Of a stretch of DNA of 64,000 bases, positions 53,148 through 61,839 are shown piece after piece. The translations under genes were made by a program, and so were the position numbers. How positions within the stretch are numbered: position 1 is the first letter of the stretch; each line of letters starts with the position of its first letter. Source of the DNA: Streptomyces sp. ISL-36 (lineage in GTDB: Bacteria > Actinomycetota > Actinomycetes > Streptomycetales > Streptomycetaceae); contig NZ_JAGGOS010000049.1 in assembly GCF_018614205.1 (NCBI RefSeq), positions 28,001 to 92,000 of the forward strand, written 5' to 3'. The notes under the pieces were generated by a model, which saw nothing but the letters and a program-made list of their open reading frames with translations, ran no database searches and was not told the origin of the DNA.

Positions 53148-54540
53148 GGGTGGCCCCGGACCGTACGGGACGCGGTTGCGACTGCCCGGGCCTGCCGGGC
53201 CGGCCTGGCCGCACCGGCCGCAGGTACACCACCCAGGTGACCGCCACACAGAGCGCGTAGAAGCCGAGGAACGCCAGGAACGCCGGCGCGCCGCTGCCGC
53301 CCTCGGAGCCGTACGCCGCCCGGAAGGCGAGGTTCACCGCGACCCCGCCGAGCGCGCCGACCGCGCCGGCGATCCCGATCACGGCCCCCGAGAGCCGGCG
53401 GGCACGGGCGAAGGCCCGGGTCGCGTCCCCGCCGCCGGTGACCTCGCGGCCGGCCCGCTCGGCGAAGACGGCCGGGATCATCTTGTACGTGGAGCCGTTG
53501 CCGATCCCGGTGAGCACGAACAGCACGGTGAAACCGGCCACGAACAGGGCGAACGAGCCCTCGCGCGAGGCGAGGAGCAGTCCCGCGGTCCCGGCCGCCG
53601 TCCCCGTGAACGTCCACGCGGTGACCCGCGCCCCGCCCCACCGGTCGGCGAGCCGCCCACCGAAGGGGCGCGCCAGAGAACCGAGGAGGGGGCCGAGGAA
53701 CGTGTACGAGGCCGCTTGGAGCGGGCTGGACCCGAACTGGGTCTGCAGGACCAGACCGAAGGCGAACCCGTACCCGATGAACGACCCGAACGTGCCGATG
53801 TAGAGCAGCGAGATCCACCAGGTGTGCGCGACACCCAGGGCTTCGCGCAATGCACCCTTCTCGCCGCGCACCAGCGCCAGATTGTCCATCCGCAGCGCGG
53901 CCAGGAGCGCGACGGCGACGATCAGCGGCAGGTAGAACGCGGCGACGTAGGACGGGTGCGTGTCGCCGGCCGTGGCGATGACCAGCAGCCCGAGAAGCTG
54001 GACCACGGCCACCCCCAGATTGCCGCCACCCGCGTTGAGCCCGAGGGCCCAGCCCTGGTGGCGCTGGGGGAAGAAGGCGGTGATGTTCGTCATCGAGGAG
54101 GCGAAGTTGCCGCCGCCGACGCCGCCGAGCGCGCCGATGAGGAGGAAGACCCACAGGGGTGTGCCGGGGCGCTGTGTGAAGTACGCGGCACCGCAGGCGG
54201 GGACGAGCAGCACGGTGGTGGCGAAGACCGTCCAGTTCCGGCCGCCGAACCGGGTGACCGCGTGGCTGTACGGGAGTCTCAGCACCGCGCCCACCAGGGT
54301 CGGGGTGACGACGAGGAGGAACTTCTCGCCGGGCGTGAACGGCAGCCCGATACGCGGCGACATGAACAGCACGAGGACCGACCACATGGACCAGACGGAG
54401 AAACCTACGTGCTCGGAGGCTATGGAGAGCACCAGATTGCGCCGCGCGATCCGCTTGCCCTTCCCCTCCCAGAACCGGACGTCCTCGGGGTCCCAGTCCT
54501 CGATCCACCGGCCGCCCGCGCGCCGGCCCTCGGCGCTCAC
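53140..54540 (-). CDS. narK: Nitrate/nitrite transporter, MFS, NarK type
   Basis: A 466-residue transporter with about 12 helices. Two glycine-rich nitrate-signature segments are visible: GALGGVGGGNFASSMTNITAFFPQRHQGWALGLNAG-type sequence near residue 145 and GIGNGSTYKMIP ... GAVGALGGVAVNL further on. The N-terminal WDPEDVRFWEGKGKRIARRNL is typical of actinobacterial NarK. GTG 54540 overlaps the lyase stop (GTGA). It imports nitrate or exports nitrite; in this operon both are plausible. Confidence 0.92.
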   Translation of the reverse strand: MSAEGRRAGGRWIEDWDPEDVRFWEGKGKRIARRNLVLSIASEHVGFSVWSMWSVLVLFMSPRIGLPFTPGEKFLLVVTPTLVGAVLRLPYSHAVTRFGGRNWTVFATTVLLVPACGAAYFTQRPGTPLWVFLLIGALGGVGGGNFASSMTNITAFFPQRHQGWALGLNAGGGNLGVAVVQLLGLLVIATAGDTHPSYVAAFYLPLIVAVALLAALRMDNLALVRGEKGALREALGVAHTWWISLLYIGTFGSFIGYGFAFGLVLQTQFGSSPLQAASYTFLGPLLGSLARPFGGRLADRWGGARVTAWTFTGTAAGTAGLLLASREGSFALFVAGFTVLFVLTGIGNGSTYKMIPAVFAERAGREVTGGGDATRAFARARRLSGAVIGIAGAVGALGGVAVNLAFRAAYGSEGGSGAPAFLAFLGFYALCVAVTWVVYLRPVRPGRPGRPGQSQPRPVRSGATRV

Positions 54541-56021
54541 GGTGCGCCCTTCAGCGCCCGGTCCACCAGGGGGCCCGCAGCGCCCGTGTAGGCGGCCGGG
54601 TCGCAGAGCGAGGCGATCTCGGCGGCGTCCATGACGCCGGCGAGCTCGGGGGCCTCGGCCAGGACGTCGGGGAGGGGCCGGCCGTCGCGGTCCGCCGTCA
54701 CCGACGCCCACGTCAGCAGCTCCTTCGCTGCGGCCTTCCCGAGCCGGGGCGCGAGCACGGCGGCGATCCGCTCGGAGACGACCTGGCTGCCGGTGAGCGC
54801 CAGGTTCTCCCGCATCCGCTCCGCGCGCACCTCAAGACCCTCGGCCAGCTCGACGGCCGTGTGCGCGGCGCCGCCGGTCAGCCGCAGGCACTCGCGCAGC
54901 AGCTGCCACTCGGCGTGCCACACCCCGCCGGAGCGCTCGTCCTCGGTCACCAGGCACTGCGCCAACGCGCCGGCGAGCGCCGGTACCTGCAGGGCGGCGG
55001 ATCGGATCAGGGTCGCGAGGACCGGGTTCCGCTTGTGCGGCATCGCCGAGGACGCCCCGCGTCCGGACCCGCCCGACGGCTCGGCGACCTCCCCGACCTC
55101 GGTCCGCGCGAGCGACTGCACGTCGACCGCGATCTTCCCGAGCGCACCGCTGGCGAAGGCGAGCGCGGAGCCCAGATCGGCGACCGGGGCGCGCAGGGCG
55201 TGCCAGGGCAGCAGCGCGGTGCTCAGCCCGGTCTCCTCGGCGAACGCCGTGAGGAGCCGCTCGTGGTACGCCCCGGCGTCGAACCTCTCCGCGGCGTCGT
55301 CGGTCGCTGCCTCGCCGGTCGCCGCCGCCTCGCCGGTCGCCCCCTCGCCCGCCGCCACGCCGGTCGCCCCCGCGGGCCCGGCCGCGAGGCGCGCGTACTC
55401 CACGTACCCCGCGAGCGTGCCCGCCGCCCCGCCCAGGGACACCGGGAGGGACTCCTGGACGCGCGCGAGGCGTTCGTCGGCGGCCAGGAGCAGTTCGCGC
55501 CACCCCGCGGCCTTGAGTCCGAAGGTGGTCGGGACCGCGTGGAGGGTCAGGGTGCGGCCGGCGATCAGGGTGTCACGGTGGCGTTCCGCGAGGGCGGCCA
55601 GCGCGACCGCCGTGCGGGACAGGTCCGCGCGGATCAGCCGCAGCGCCCGGTCCGCGACCAGCATCGCGCCGGTGTCGAAGATGTCCTGGCTCGTCGAGCC
55701 CCGGTGGACGTACTCCGCGGCCGCCGGTTCCTCCGCCGCGACCACCCGGGTCAGCGCCTGCACCAGGCCGACGACGGGGTTCGCGGTCTCGCGCGCCGCG
55801 AGGGCCAGGGCCCGAAGGTCCAGGCGTTCCGCGCGCGCCGCGTTGGAGACCGCACGGGCCGCCTCCGCCGGGACCGTGCCGAGCCGCGCCTGCGCCCGGA
55901 CCAGCGCCGCCTCGGCGTCCAGCATGGCCTGCAGCCAGGCCCGGTCGCCGACCGCGGCCTCCACCGGAGTCCCGGCCCGTACGGGCGACAGCAGCCCCGC
56001 GTCCTCCCACGGCCGCGTCAC
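54537..56021 (-). CDS. creD: Fumarase/adenylosuccinate-lyase superfamily enzyme, nitrosuccinate-lyase (CreD)-like
   Basis: A 494-residue lyase. The superfamily signature is SSAMPHKRNP at about residues 324-333, with HRGSTSQDIFDT near 106 and TLTLHAVPTTFG near 157; the whole resembles 3-carboxy-muconate cycloisomerase-type lyases, the group to which CreD belongs. CreD releases nitrous acid from nitrosuccinate. Assignment rests mainly on the adjacent CreE-like gene, which overlaps it (GTGA). An Ala/Gly/Thr-rich low-complexity insert lies at residues 214-244. Without the neighbour, a generic muconate-type lyase would be the call. Confidence 0.8.
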   Translation of the reverse strand: MTRPWEDAGLLSPVRAGTPVEAAVGDRAWLQAMLDAEAALVRAQARLGTVPAEAARAVSNAARAERLDLRALALAARETANPVVGLVQALTRVVAAEEPAAAEYVHRGSTSQDIFDTGAMLVADRALRLIRADLSRTAVALAALAERHRDTLIAGRTLTLHAVPTTFGLKAAGWRELLLAADERLARVQESLPVSLGGAAGTLAGYVEYARLAAGPAGATGVAAGEGATGEAAATGEAATDDAAERFDAGAYHERLLTAFAEETGLSTALLPWHALRAPVADLGSALAFASGALGKIAVDVQSLARTEVGEVAEPSGGSGRGASSAMPHKRNPVLATLIRSAALQVPALAGALAQCLVTEDERSGGVWHAEWQLLRECLRLTGGAAHTAVELAEGLEVRAERMRENLALTGSQVVSERIAAVLAPRLGKAAAKELLTWASVTADRDGRPLPDVLAEAPELAGVMDAAEIASLCDPAAYTGAAGPLVDRALKGAP

Positions 56022-58015
56022 ACGATCACCCCCGCCGGCTCCATCGAGGAGCCCTCCGTCACCGGCCGCACGCCCGCCGGTACCTGTGTCGCCGGCGGCA
56101 GCGCGCACAGCGCCCGCGCGATGGCGTCCGAATCGCCGAGTGTCACGGAGTCGACGCCCGGCCGGATGCCGGCCGCGGTGACCCAGTGGACCGACTCGGT
56201 CGGCACACCGTACGCGAACCGGCGCGGGTGCGGTCGGCCGCGGCCGTCCACCACCCGGTACGGCCGCTCGGTGACGGCCAGGCCCCCGGTCTCGTAACTC
56301 GTCCCGCAGGACCCGGCGATCCGGTACGGCGCCGCCTGGTCGGTGCCGAGGAGATGCAGCATCAGCGGGTCCCGGGTGCGCCGCAGGTCCGGCTCCGGCA
56401 GCCGCGCCTCGATCAGCACACCGGCCCGTACCGGCGGCCCCGGCACGGACTCCGACGCGGCCACGAACGACGGCGCCGCCGCGTCCAGCCGGATCTGCGT
56501 GCCCGGCCCGGTGACCTCCAGGACACCCGCCTCGATCAGCGCGATCATCTCCTCGACACGGGAGGCCGGGGGCCCGATCGACAGGAAGCCGTTGAGCGGG
56601 GTGTACCAGCCCTCCAGGTCGTCCCGGTGCGAATTGCCCTCCAGGCCGCCATGGTCGACGGCCAGCCGGATCTCGTTGCGCAGGTCCCGCAGCACGTCGA
56701 GCGCGGCCTTGAGTGGGCCCCGTACATTGCCCGCCCGCGCCTCCGCCACGTCCCGCTCCAGATGGCGCAGCAGCCAGGCCCGGAAGTCGTCCCGGCCGGT
56801 GAACTTCCGCTCCCCGTAGGGCCGGGACAGCTTCTCCCAGTCCCACCGGTCCGGCTCGGTGACTCCGTACTCCGCCACCAGCGCCGCCCGCTCGGGCTCC
56901 TCGGCCGCCTCCAGGTAGCGGGCGGTGAACTCCTCGCGGCGGTCGCCGCGCCCCAGTGAGTCGAGGAGCGTGCCGTAGTAGACGCTCTCCACCTCGCGTG
57001 AGATCAGCGGCCACAGGTCCTGGGTGAAGTTCACCCGCTCGCCGTCGACGTTCCGGGCCCGCAGCCGCGCGATGAACTCCGGTGTCAGCAGCTGCGGCAG
57101 GTGACGCCCGTACGCGCCCTTCTGGTTGTCGCCGCGTGCGTGGTATGGCACCCCGCGGCGCGAGGACGCGAACAGCTTCGGCTCCCGCCCCGAGGCGCGG
57201 TACACCAGTCGGCCGTCGCGCCGCTCGAAGACCCCGCCCCGGCCGGCCGTGAACAGCGCCATGTGGTCGAAGAAGTTGAGCCCCAGGCCGCGCAGGAGCA
57301 CATGCTGCCCCGGCTCGATGAAGCTCAGATCCACGTCCGCCGGGTTGGCCGGCGTGATGTAGCGCAGGTTGTGGATCCGGGCCAGGCTCGCCGTACGGGC
57401 CTCGCGGGCCGTCGGCCGGGCCGGCACATGGCCCTGGGCGAGGACGACTCCGTCGAGGTGGTTGAGGCGTGTGCCGTCCTCCAGACGCACCCCCTGCGGG
57501 CCGCCGGGCACACCGTGGGTGTCGGCCATCGCCACCGCCCGCGAACGGTGCACCCGGACCGTCACATGATCCGGCGCGCGGTCCACCACCCGCTGGAAGC
57601 AGTCGTGCAGATAGCGGCCGTAGAAGGCGCGTGAGGGGTACGAGTCCGGGCCGAGCCGGCGGGCCTCCTCCAGCGTCTCCGCGTCGTACCCGTCGGCGGA
57701 CGCGCCGGCCCGCGTCAGCACCGCGAGCTGCTGCGCCCACGCGTACAGACTGGGCCCAGGCTCGACCGGGCCCTCGATCCGCGTGCTGTCGTCGGTGTAG
57801 ACCGTCACCTGCGAGGCGACCGTGTTCATCAGCAGGTGCCGCGACTGCTCCGTCCGCCAGACCGCGCCGGGGCCGGGCGCCGCGGGGTCGACCACGTGGA
57901 CGGTGAGCGTCCGGTGGGTGGGCGCCACACGCTCGTTGGCGCAGATCCGCTCCAGGACGGACAGGCCGCGCGGCCCGGCGCCGACGATGCAGAGCTCGGC
58001 GTGCGCGCCGTTCAT
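56018..58015 (-). CDS. creE: Flavin-dependent monooxygenase, CreE-like (aspartate to nitrosuccinate)
   Basis: A 665-residue FAD/NAD(P)-binding protein. The dinucleotide-binding motif is CIVGAGPRGLS at residues 9-19; VVLAQGHVPARPT and VLLRGLGLNFFDHMALFT mark further parts of the fold. Size and architecture match CreE, which oxidises the amino group of aspartate stepwise to give nitrosuccinate. It overlaps both the CreD-like gene downstream and the ligase gene upstream by four bases, exactly the partners expected for nitrous-acid biosynthesis and use. Other large FAD/NAD-binding proteins of unknown role share this fold, so a search is needed to fix the call. Confidence 0.8.
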   Translation of the reverse strand: MNGAHAELCIVGAGPRGLSVLERICANERVAPTHRTLTVHVVDPAAPGPGAVWRTEQSRHLLMNTVASQVTVYTDDSTRIEGPVEPGPSLYAWAQQLAVLTRAGASADGYDAETLEEARRLGPDSYPSRAFYGRYLHDCFQRVVDRAPDHVTVRVHRSRAVAMADTHGVPGGPQGVRLEDGTRLNHLDGVVLAQGHVPARPTAREARTASLARIHNLRYITPANPADVDLSFIEPGQHVLLRGLGLNFFDHMALFTAGRGGVFERRDGRLVYRASGREPKLFASSRRGVPYHARGDNQKGAYGRHLPQLLTPEFIARLRARNVDGERVNFTQDLWPLISREVESVYYGTLLDSLGRGDRREEFTARYLEAAEEPERAALVAEYGVTEPDRWDWEKLSRPYGERKFTGRDDFRAWLLRHLERDVAEARAGNVRGPLKAALDVLRDLRNEIRLAVDHGGLEGNSHRDDLEGWYTPLNGFLSIGPPASRVEEMIALIEAGVLEVTGPGTQIRLDAAAPSFVAASESVPGPPVRAGVLIEARLPEPDLRRTRDPLMLHLLGTDQAAPYRIAGSCGTSYETGGLAVTERPYRVVDGRGRPHPRRFAYGVPTESVHWVTAAGIRPGVDSVTLGDSDAIARALCALPPATQVPAGVRPVTEGSSMEPAGVIV

Positions 58016-59691
58016 GCCTGCGCCCCGGCGGCGGGGGCGGAACCGTTCGTACCGGTCACACGGGTCGCATCGATCGCACCTGCTGTACCGGGCACACGCG
58101 TCGCATCGGTCGCACCGGTCGCACCGGTCGTGCCGGCCGCGAGCAGACGGGCCAGTTCGAGCCGCTTGATCTTGGTCGTCGCCGTCTGCGGCAGCTCACC
58201 GAGCCGCCACTGCACCGGCTCCGCCATCGGAGGCAGTGTGGCCGTCGCCGTCTTCCACGCCGCCGGGTCCAGCGGGCGGTCGTCCTTCGTGCAGACCACC
58301 GGAACGGCACGGCCGTCGGCGCCGGGAATGATGATGACCTCGGCCAGCTCGGCCAGCTTCCCGAAGAGGGTGTCCTCCGCGGCGAGGGTCGATCCGAAGC
58401 CCTCGATCAGGTCGACCTCCCGGTCGAGCAGGTGCACACAACCCCACTTGGTGCGGTAGCCGACATCACCCATCCGCCACCAGCCGTCCGCGGACACCTG
58501 CTGGTCGTACCGCTCCTGCTCCCCGAGGTAGGTGACGATCCGGCCGTCGCTGCGGACCTCGATGTAGCCAGGGTTCTCCGGCGAGGGCTCCTTGCCGTCC
58601 CGGCTCACCACGCGGACGTCCGTCATCCCGGGGAAGGGGCGGCCGACGCAGCGCCCGTCGTCCTCCAGCGAGCGGCGCCGGGTGAAGGCGCGCACCACCG
58701 CGGGGCCGACCTCGCTCTGCCCGTACAGCTGGCCGAAGAGCGGCGCGCGCCGCTTCGTGGCACGCAGCAGTGTGTGCACGGTCCGCGGGTGGATCGCGTC
58801 GAAGGTGGACGAGAACAGCTTGACGTTCGACAGCGGACCGCGCGGGTCGTCCGCCAACTCCTCCCACTCCATGAAGGAGTTGGGGTGCGCCTCCAGGATG
58901 CCCGGCTTCAGCCGGGCGAACAGGTCGGCGGCCTGCTTCGGGTCGGGGTCGGCCAGCACGATGATCGGGAAGCCCCGGAAGAGGGAGATCGCGAGCGCCG
59001 TGAAGAGCCGCGAGTGCACGAACGACACATGCATCGCGATCGTTTCGCGGCCCCGGATCAGCGGCGCGATGGCGGAGACCTGCGGCCGGTAACGGGCCTG
59101 CAGCGTACGGCCGGTGTGCACGGCCAGCTTCGGAGTTCCCGTCGTGCCCGAGGTGTGTGTGATCAGCGTCGGGTGCTCGGGCGGCATGGTCACCGCGGGG
59201 ACCCGCGCCACGCCCGCCAGACCGGCAAGCTCGGTGGCGCGCTCATGGCTGCCCGAGGCGAGCAGCACGGTTCCGGCCAGGTCGAAGACCTCGGCCGGCA
59301 GCTCCTTCTCCAGCTTCGTGGCGTCCGTCAGGAGGAACGGCCGCTCCGTGCGCCGCACCAGCTCGGCGGCGGTCGCGCCGTCCAGCTTCGGCGAGAGCAG
59401 CACCGGTACGGCTCCGATGCGGGCGATGGCACAGGACAGCAGCGTGATGTCGAAGCCGTCGGACTTGTAGACGACGACCCGCTTGCCGGGGCGCACCTTC
59501 GCCGCCCACAGCCGGGACGCGAAGTCGTCGATCAGGTCGGCGACCTCCGCGACCGTCGTACGCCGCCCCAGCTCGGGCGCGATGTCCAGGTCGTGGTCGA
59601 GGATCACCACGTTCGCGGGATGCCGGGACGCCGCTCGCTCGAACAGCGTACCCAGCCGGATTCCACGGTTTCCAATGCGCTGCAGCAGCAT
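58012..59691 (-). CDS. AMP-forming ligase, candidate diazotising enzyme (CreM/AvaA6-like)
   Basis: A 559-residue adenylate-forming enzyme. The ATP loop is THTSGTTGTPK, with YGQSEVGP, WWRMGDVGY and the C-terminal Lys in TTKIKRLELA. Ordinary members make acyl-CoA or acyl-adenylates; CreM-type members instead use ATP and nitrite to diazotise an aromatic amine. Coupling by overlap to creE and creD favours that role. Activation of 3-hydroxyanthranilate as a carboxylate, as in benzoxazole pathways, is the main alternative. The last 40 residues are a Thr/Gly/Ala repeat tail. It is the first gene of the eight-gene operon. Confidence 0.82.
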   Translation of the reverse strand: MLLQRIGNRGIRLGTLFERAASRHPANVVILDHDLDIAPELGRRTTVAEVADLIDDFASRLWAAKVRPGKRVVVYKSDGFDITLLSCAIARIGAVPVLLSPKLDGATAAELVRRTERPFLLTDATKLEKELPAEVFDLAGTVLLASGSHERATELAGLAGVARVPAVTMPPEHPTLITHTSGTTGTPKLAVHTGRTLQARYRPQVSAIAPLIRGRETIAMHVSFVHSRLFTALAISLFRGFPIIVLADPDPKQAADLFARLKPGILEAHPNSFMEWEELADDPRGPLSNVKLFSSTFDAIHPRTVHTLLRATKRRAPLFGQLYGQSEVGPAVVRAFTRRRSLEDDGRCVGRPFPGMTDVRVVSRDGKEPSPENPGYIEVRSDGRIVTYLGEQERYDQQVSADGWWRMGDVGYRTKWGCVHLLDREVDLIEGFGSTLAAEDTLFGKLAELAEVIIIPGADGRAVPVVCTKDDRPLDPAAWKTATATLPPMAEPVQWRLGELPQTATTKIKRLELARLLAAGTTGATGATDATRVPGTAGAIDATRVTGTNGSAPAAGAQA

Positions 59692-59828
59692 GTCCCCAGG
59701 CTTTCGTCGGTAGAAATGCCGAGATCGACAGAGATCGGCAAGGCGAATTCGAGCCGCTCCCGCGAGAATGCGCGGGGTGAAGAAGGGCGGACGGAGAATG
59801 GGCGCTAATTCGCCGTTCTCGGAACGGG

Positions 59829-59857
59829 ATACTGCTGAGCGTTCATGGGACGGTCAA
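59829..59857 (-). promoter_or_regulatory. Candidate promoter of the ligase-creE-creD-nitrate operon
   Basis: On the minus strand TTGACC (59857-59852) and CAGTAT (59834-59829) are separated by 17 bp, giving a leader of about 130 bases. A further TTGACG lies at 59880-59875, next to the 11-bp repeats. Confidence 0.5.
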
Positions 59858-59895
59858 CGGAACGAATCAGGGTCCGTCAAGTCCGGTGCGGGTCA

Positions 59896-59961
59896 GATGC
59901 CGATCCGATGCCGATCCGATGTCGGTCCGATGCGGATCAGTCGCGGATCAGTCGCACGTCC
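59896..59961 (-). repeat. Six phased 11-bp direct repeats, SARP-operator-like
   Basis: Read on the minus strand there are two copies of GACTGATCCGC-like units, then ATCGGACCGAC, two of ATCGGATCGGC and ATCTGACCCGC, all in 11-bp register. SARP regulators recognise heptamers spaced by 4 bp, which gives the same 11-bp period. The array overlaps the last codons of the GNAT gene and ends just upstream of a TTGACG. Confidence 0.7.
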
Positions 59962-60394
59962 GACGCACGTCCAGTGCGAAGTGCAGTGCCACGATGTTCA
60001 TGCGTCGGGCGTGGTAGAAGCGCTGCGCCCCGAGGTTGGCCGTGCCGGTGTCGAGTTCGATTCGTAGGCAGCCGGCCCGCAGGGCCCGCTGCCGCAGCTC
60101 GTCGAAGAGGCGGGCGCCCACGCCGGCCGAGCGGGCGGACGGCGCGGTGACGAGGTCGTCGACGAAGAGCAACCGCCCGCGGCTCGTGGCCAGTACGCGG
60201 TGTGCGGCCACGCCCAGACACCGGCCGGCCGGGTCGTACGCGGCGGTGAAGACGAGTCCCTGGAGGTGCGCGACGGCCGCGAACTCCAGGAAGCCGGCGG
60301 CGTCCAGGCCGGGTCGCAGTGTCCGTATCAACGGCCCGACGTCGGTGGCGAGGGCGGGGTCGTCCGGCGTCAGATCGGTCATCGTCAATTCCAT
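59948..60394 (-). CDS. GNAT-family acetyltransferase
   Basis: A protein of about 148 residues with the acetyl-CoA signature SARSAGVGARLFDELRQRA and the following LRIELDTGTANLGAQRFYHARRM segment. ATG 60394 was chosen; ATG 60382 is possible and neither has a strong ribosome site. It lies upstream of the ligase operon in the same direction, with the 11-bp repeats at its 3' end. Substrate unknown; arylamine or hydroxylamine acetylation would fit the cluster but is guesswork. Confidence 0.8.
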   Translation of the reverse strand: MELTMTDLTPDDPALATDVGPLIRTLRPGLDAAGFLEFAAVAHLQGLVFTAAYDPAGRCLGVAAHRVLATSRGRLLFVDDLVTAPSARSAGVGARLFDELRQRALRAGCLRIELDTGTANLGAQRFYHARRMNIVALHFALDVRRTCD

Positions 60395-60494
60395 GGCCGT
60401 CAGCGTAGGTCGGTAATCCCGTGTTTTCCGGTCGAGTTGACACATCATGCGTCGCGGGGGCGAAAGAACGGTTCCACTCTGTCAGTATCCGGTC

Positions 60495-61478
60495 ATGCGC
60501 GCTGCCTACATCGAAGAGCTCGGACCGCCGGACGCGATTCAATACGGAGAACTGGCCGCACCACGTCCCGGTCCTACGGACGTTCTTGTCGACGTTCTGG
60601 CCACGACGGTCAATCCTGTCGACACCTTCGTCCGTTCCGGAGTGTTCCGGACTCCGCTGCCCTTTCCTTTCGTGATCGGGCGCGATCTCGTGGGGCGTGT
60701 CGCGGAGGCCGGAGCGGGCGTCCACGGCTTCGCGGTGGGCGACCTCGTGTGGAGCAACAGCCTGGGCCACGAGGGGCGTCAGGGCGCCGCCGCCGAACAG
60801 GCCGTCGTCGCCGCGGACCGGCTCTACCGGCTTCCACCCGGCGTCGACGCGGAGACCGCGGTGGCCGTGGTCCATCCGGCGGCCACCGCGTACCTCGGGC
60901 TCTTCACCCACGGCCGCGTACGCGCCGGGGAGACGGTGGTGGTCGCGGGCGCGGCCGGCAACGTCGGCAGCGCGATGGTCGTCCTCGCCGCCCGGGCGGG
61001 GGTACGGGTGATCGCCACCGCCCGGGAGCGGGACGCCTCGTACGTCTCCTCGCTGGGCGCCGCCGAGGTCTTCGACTACACCGACCCCGAGGTCCATGAG
61101 CTGATCCGGAGGGCGGCACCGGACGGCGTCGACGCCTATCTCGACGCGTCGGGCACCAACGACCTCACCCGCAGCGTGGACGTGCTGGCCCGACGCGGCC
61201 GGATCGTGCTTCTCGCGGGCGCCCGGACACAGCCCGTCCTGCCGGCCGGTCAGCTCTACATGAAGGACGGCACGATCGCCGGATTCGTCATCTCGCACGC
61301 CTCCACGGCCGAACTGGCCGAGGCCGCCGAGACCATCAACCGACTGCTCGCCGCCGGGGTGCTGTTCCCCCGCGAGGTCGAGGTCCGTCCCCTGAGCGAG
61401 GCCGCGGAGGTCCACCGCCGCATCGAGACGAAGGGCCCCCACGGCAGCCGCATCGTCCTGCGCACGACGGCACGCTGA
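60495..61478 (+). CDS. NADPH:quinone reductase-like medium-chain dehydrogenase
   Basis: A 327-residue zinc-free MDR protein. VNPVDTFVRSG, IGRDLVGRVAEAG and the NADP loop VVAGAAGNVGSAMV are typical of quinone oxidoreductases. No structural-zinc cysteines are present. ATG 60495 has a poor ribosome site. It is divergent from the GNAT gene. It could reduce quinone-imines or be unrelated to the cluster. Confidence 0.88.
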   Translation: MRAAYIEELGPPDAIQYGELAAPRPGPTDVLVDVLATTVNPVDTFVRSGVFRTPLPFPFVIGRDLVGRVAEAGAGVHGFAVGDLVWSNSLGHEGRQGAAAEQAVVAADRLYRLPPGVDAETAVAVVHPAATAYLGLFTHGRVRAGETVVVAGAAGNVGSAMVVLAARAGVRVIATARERDASYVSSLGAAEVFDYTDPEVHELIRRAAPDGVDAYLDASGTNDLTRSVDVLARRGRIVLLAGARTQPVLPAGQLYMKDGTIAGFVISHASTAELAEAAETINRLLAAGVLFPREVEVRPLSEAAEVHRRIETKGPHGSRIVLRTTAR

Positions 61479-61570
61479 CGGCCCGACCCGGCGACTGCCC
61501 GGGCCCCGGCCCTTGGGCCGGACCTCGCGCCCTGCCGCTGGGGCGCCCTGACGGCCGGACCCCGGGGAGT

Positions 61571-61642
61571 GCCTCGGGCCCGGAGTTTTCCGACCCCTCG
61601 GCCGGGACGCCTCGGGCCCGGAGTTTTCCGAACCCTCGGCCG
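61571..61642. repeat. Two tandem 38-bp units in an intergenic gap
   Basis: Units at 61571-61608 and 61609-61642 (second one slightly short) share a GCCTCGGGCCCGGAGTTTTC core. They lie in the 361-bp gap between the quinone reductase and PucR-type genes, which holds no gene. Confidence 0.85.
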
Positions 61643-61748
61643 CGCCGGCAAGGTGGTCGCACGACACCGTTCACGCCACCCCGTGGTGATCTTGCCACCC
61701 CCGTCGTACCCCGGCCATCGGCCGGGAACGAAGTGGCCGAGGTCACCG

Positions 61749-61777
61749 TTGACCCTCTCCCAGCGCCGAATTAGTTT
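61749..61777 (+). promoter_or_regulatory. Candidate promoter of the PucR-type regulator
   Basis: TTGACC (61749-61754) and TAGTTT (61772-61777) with a 17-bp spacer, about 60 bases before the ATG. Confidence 0.5.
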
Positions 61778-61839
61778 CGGCCAGCGGTACGGGTTCCCTC
61801 AGGGGCTCCCGGTTTCTCTCAACAACGGGGGTTGAGGCA

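Noticed and set aside
59896..59961. Iteron-type origin or CRISPR repeat
   Set aside because: The units are only 11 bp, have no spacers and lie next to a promoter; no replication or cas gene is near.
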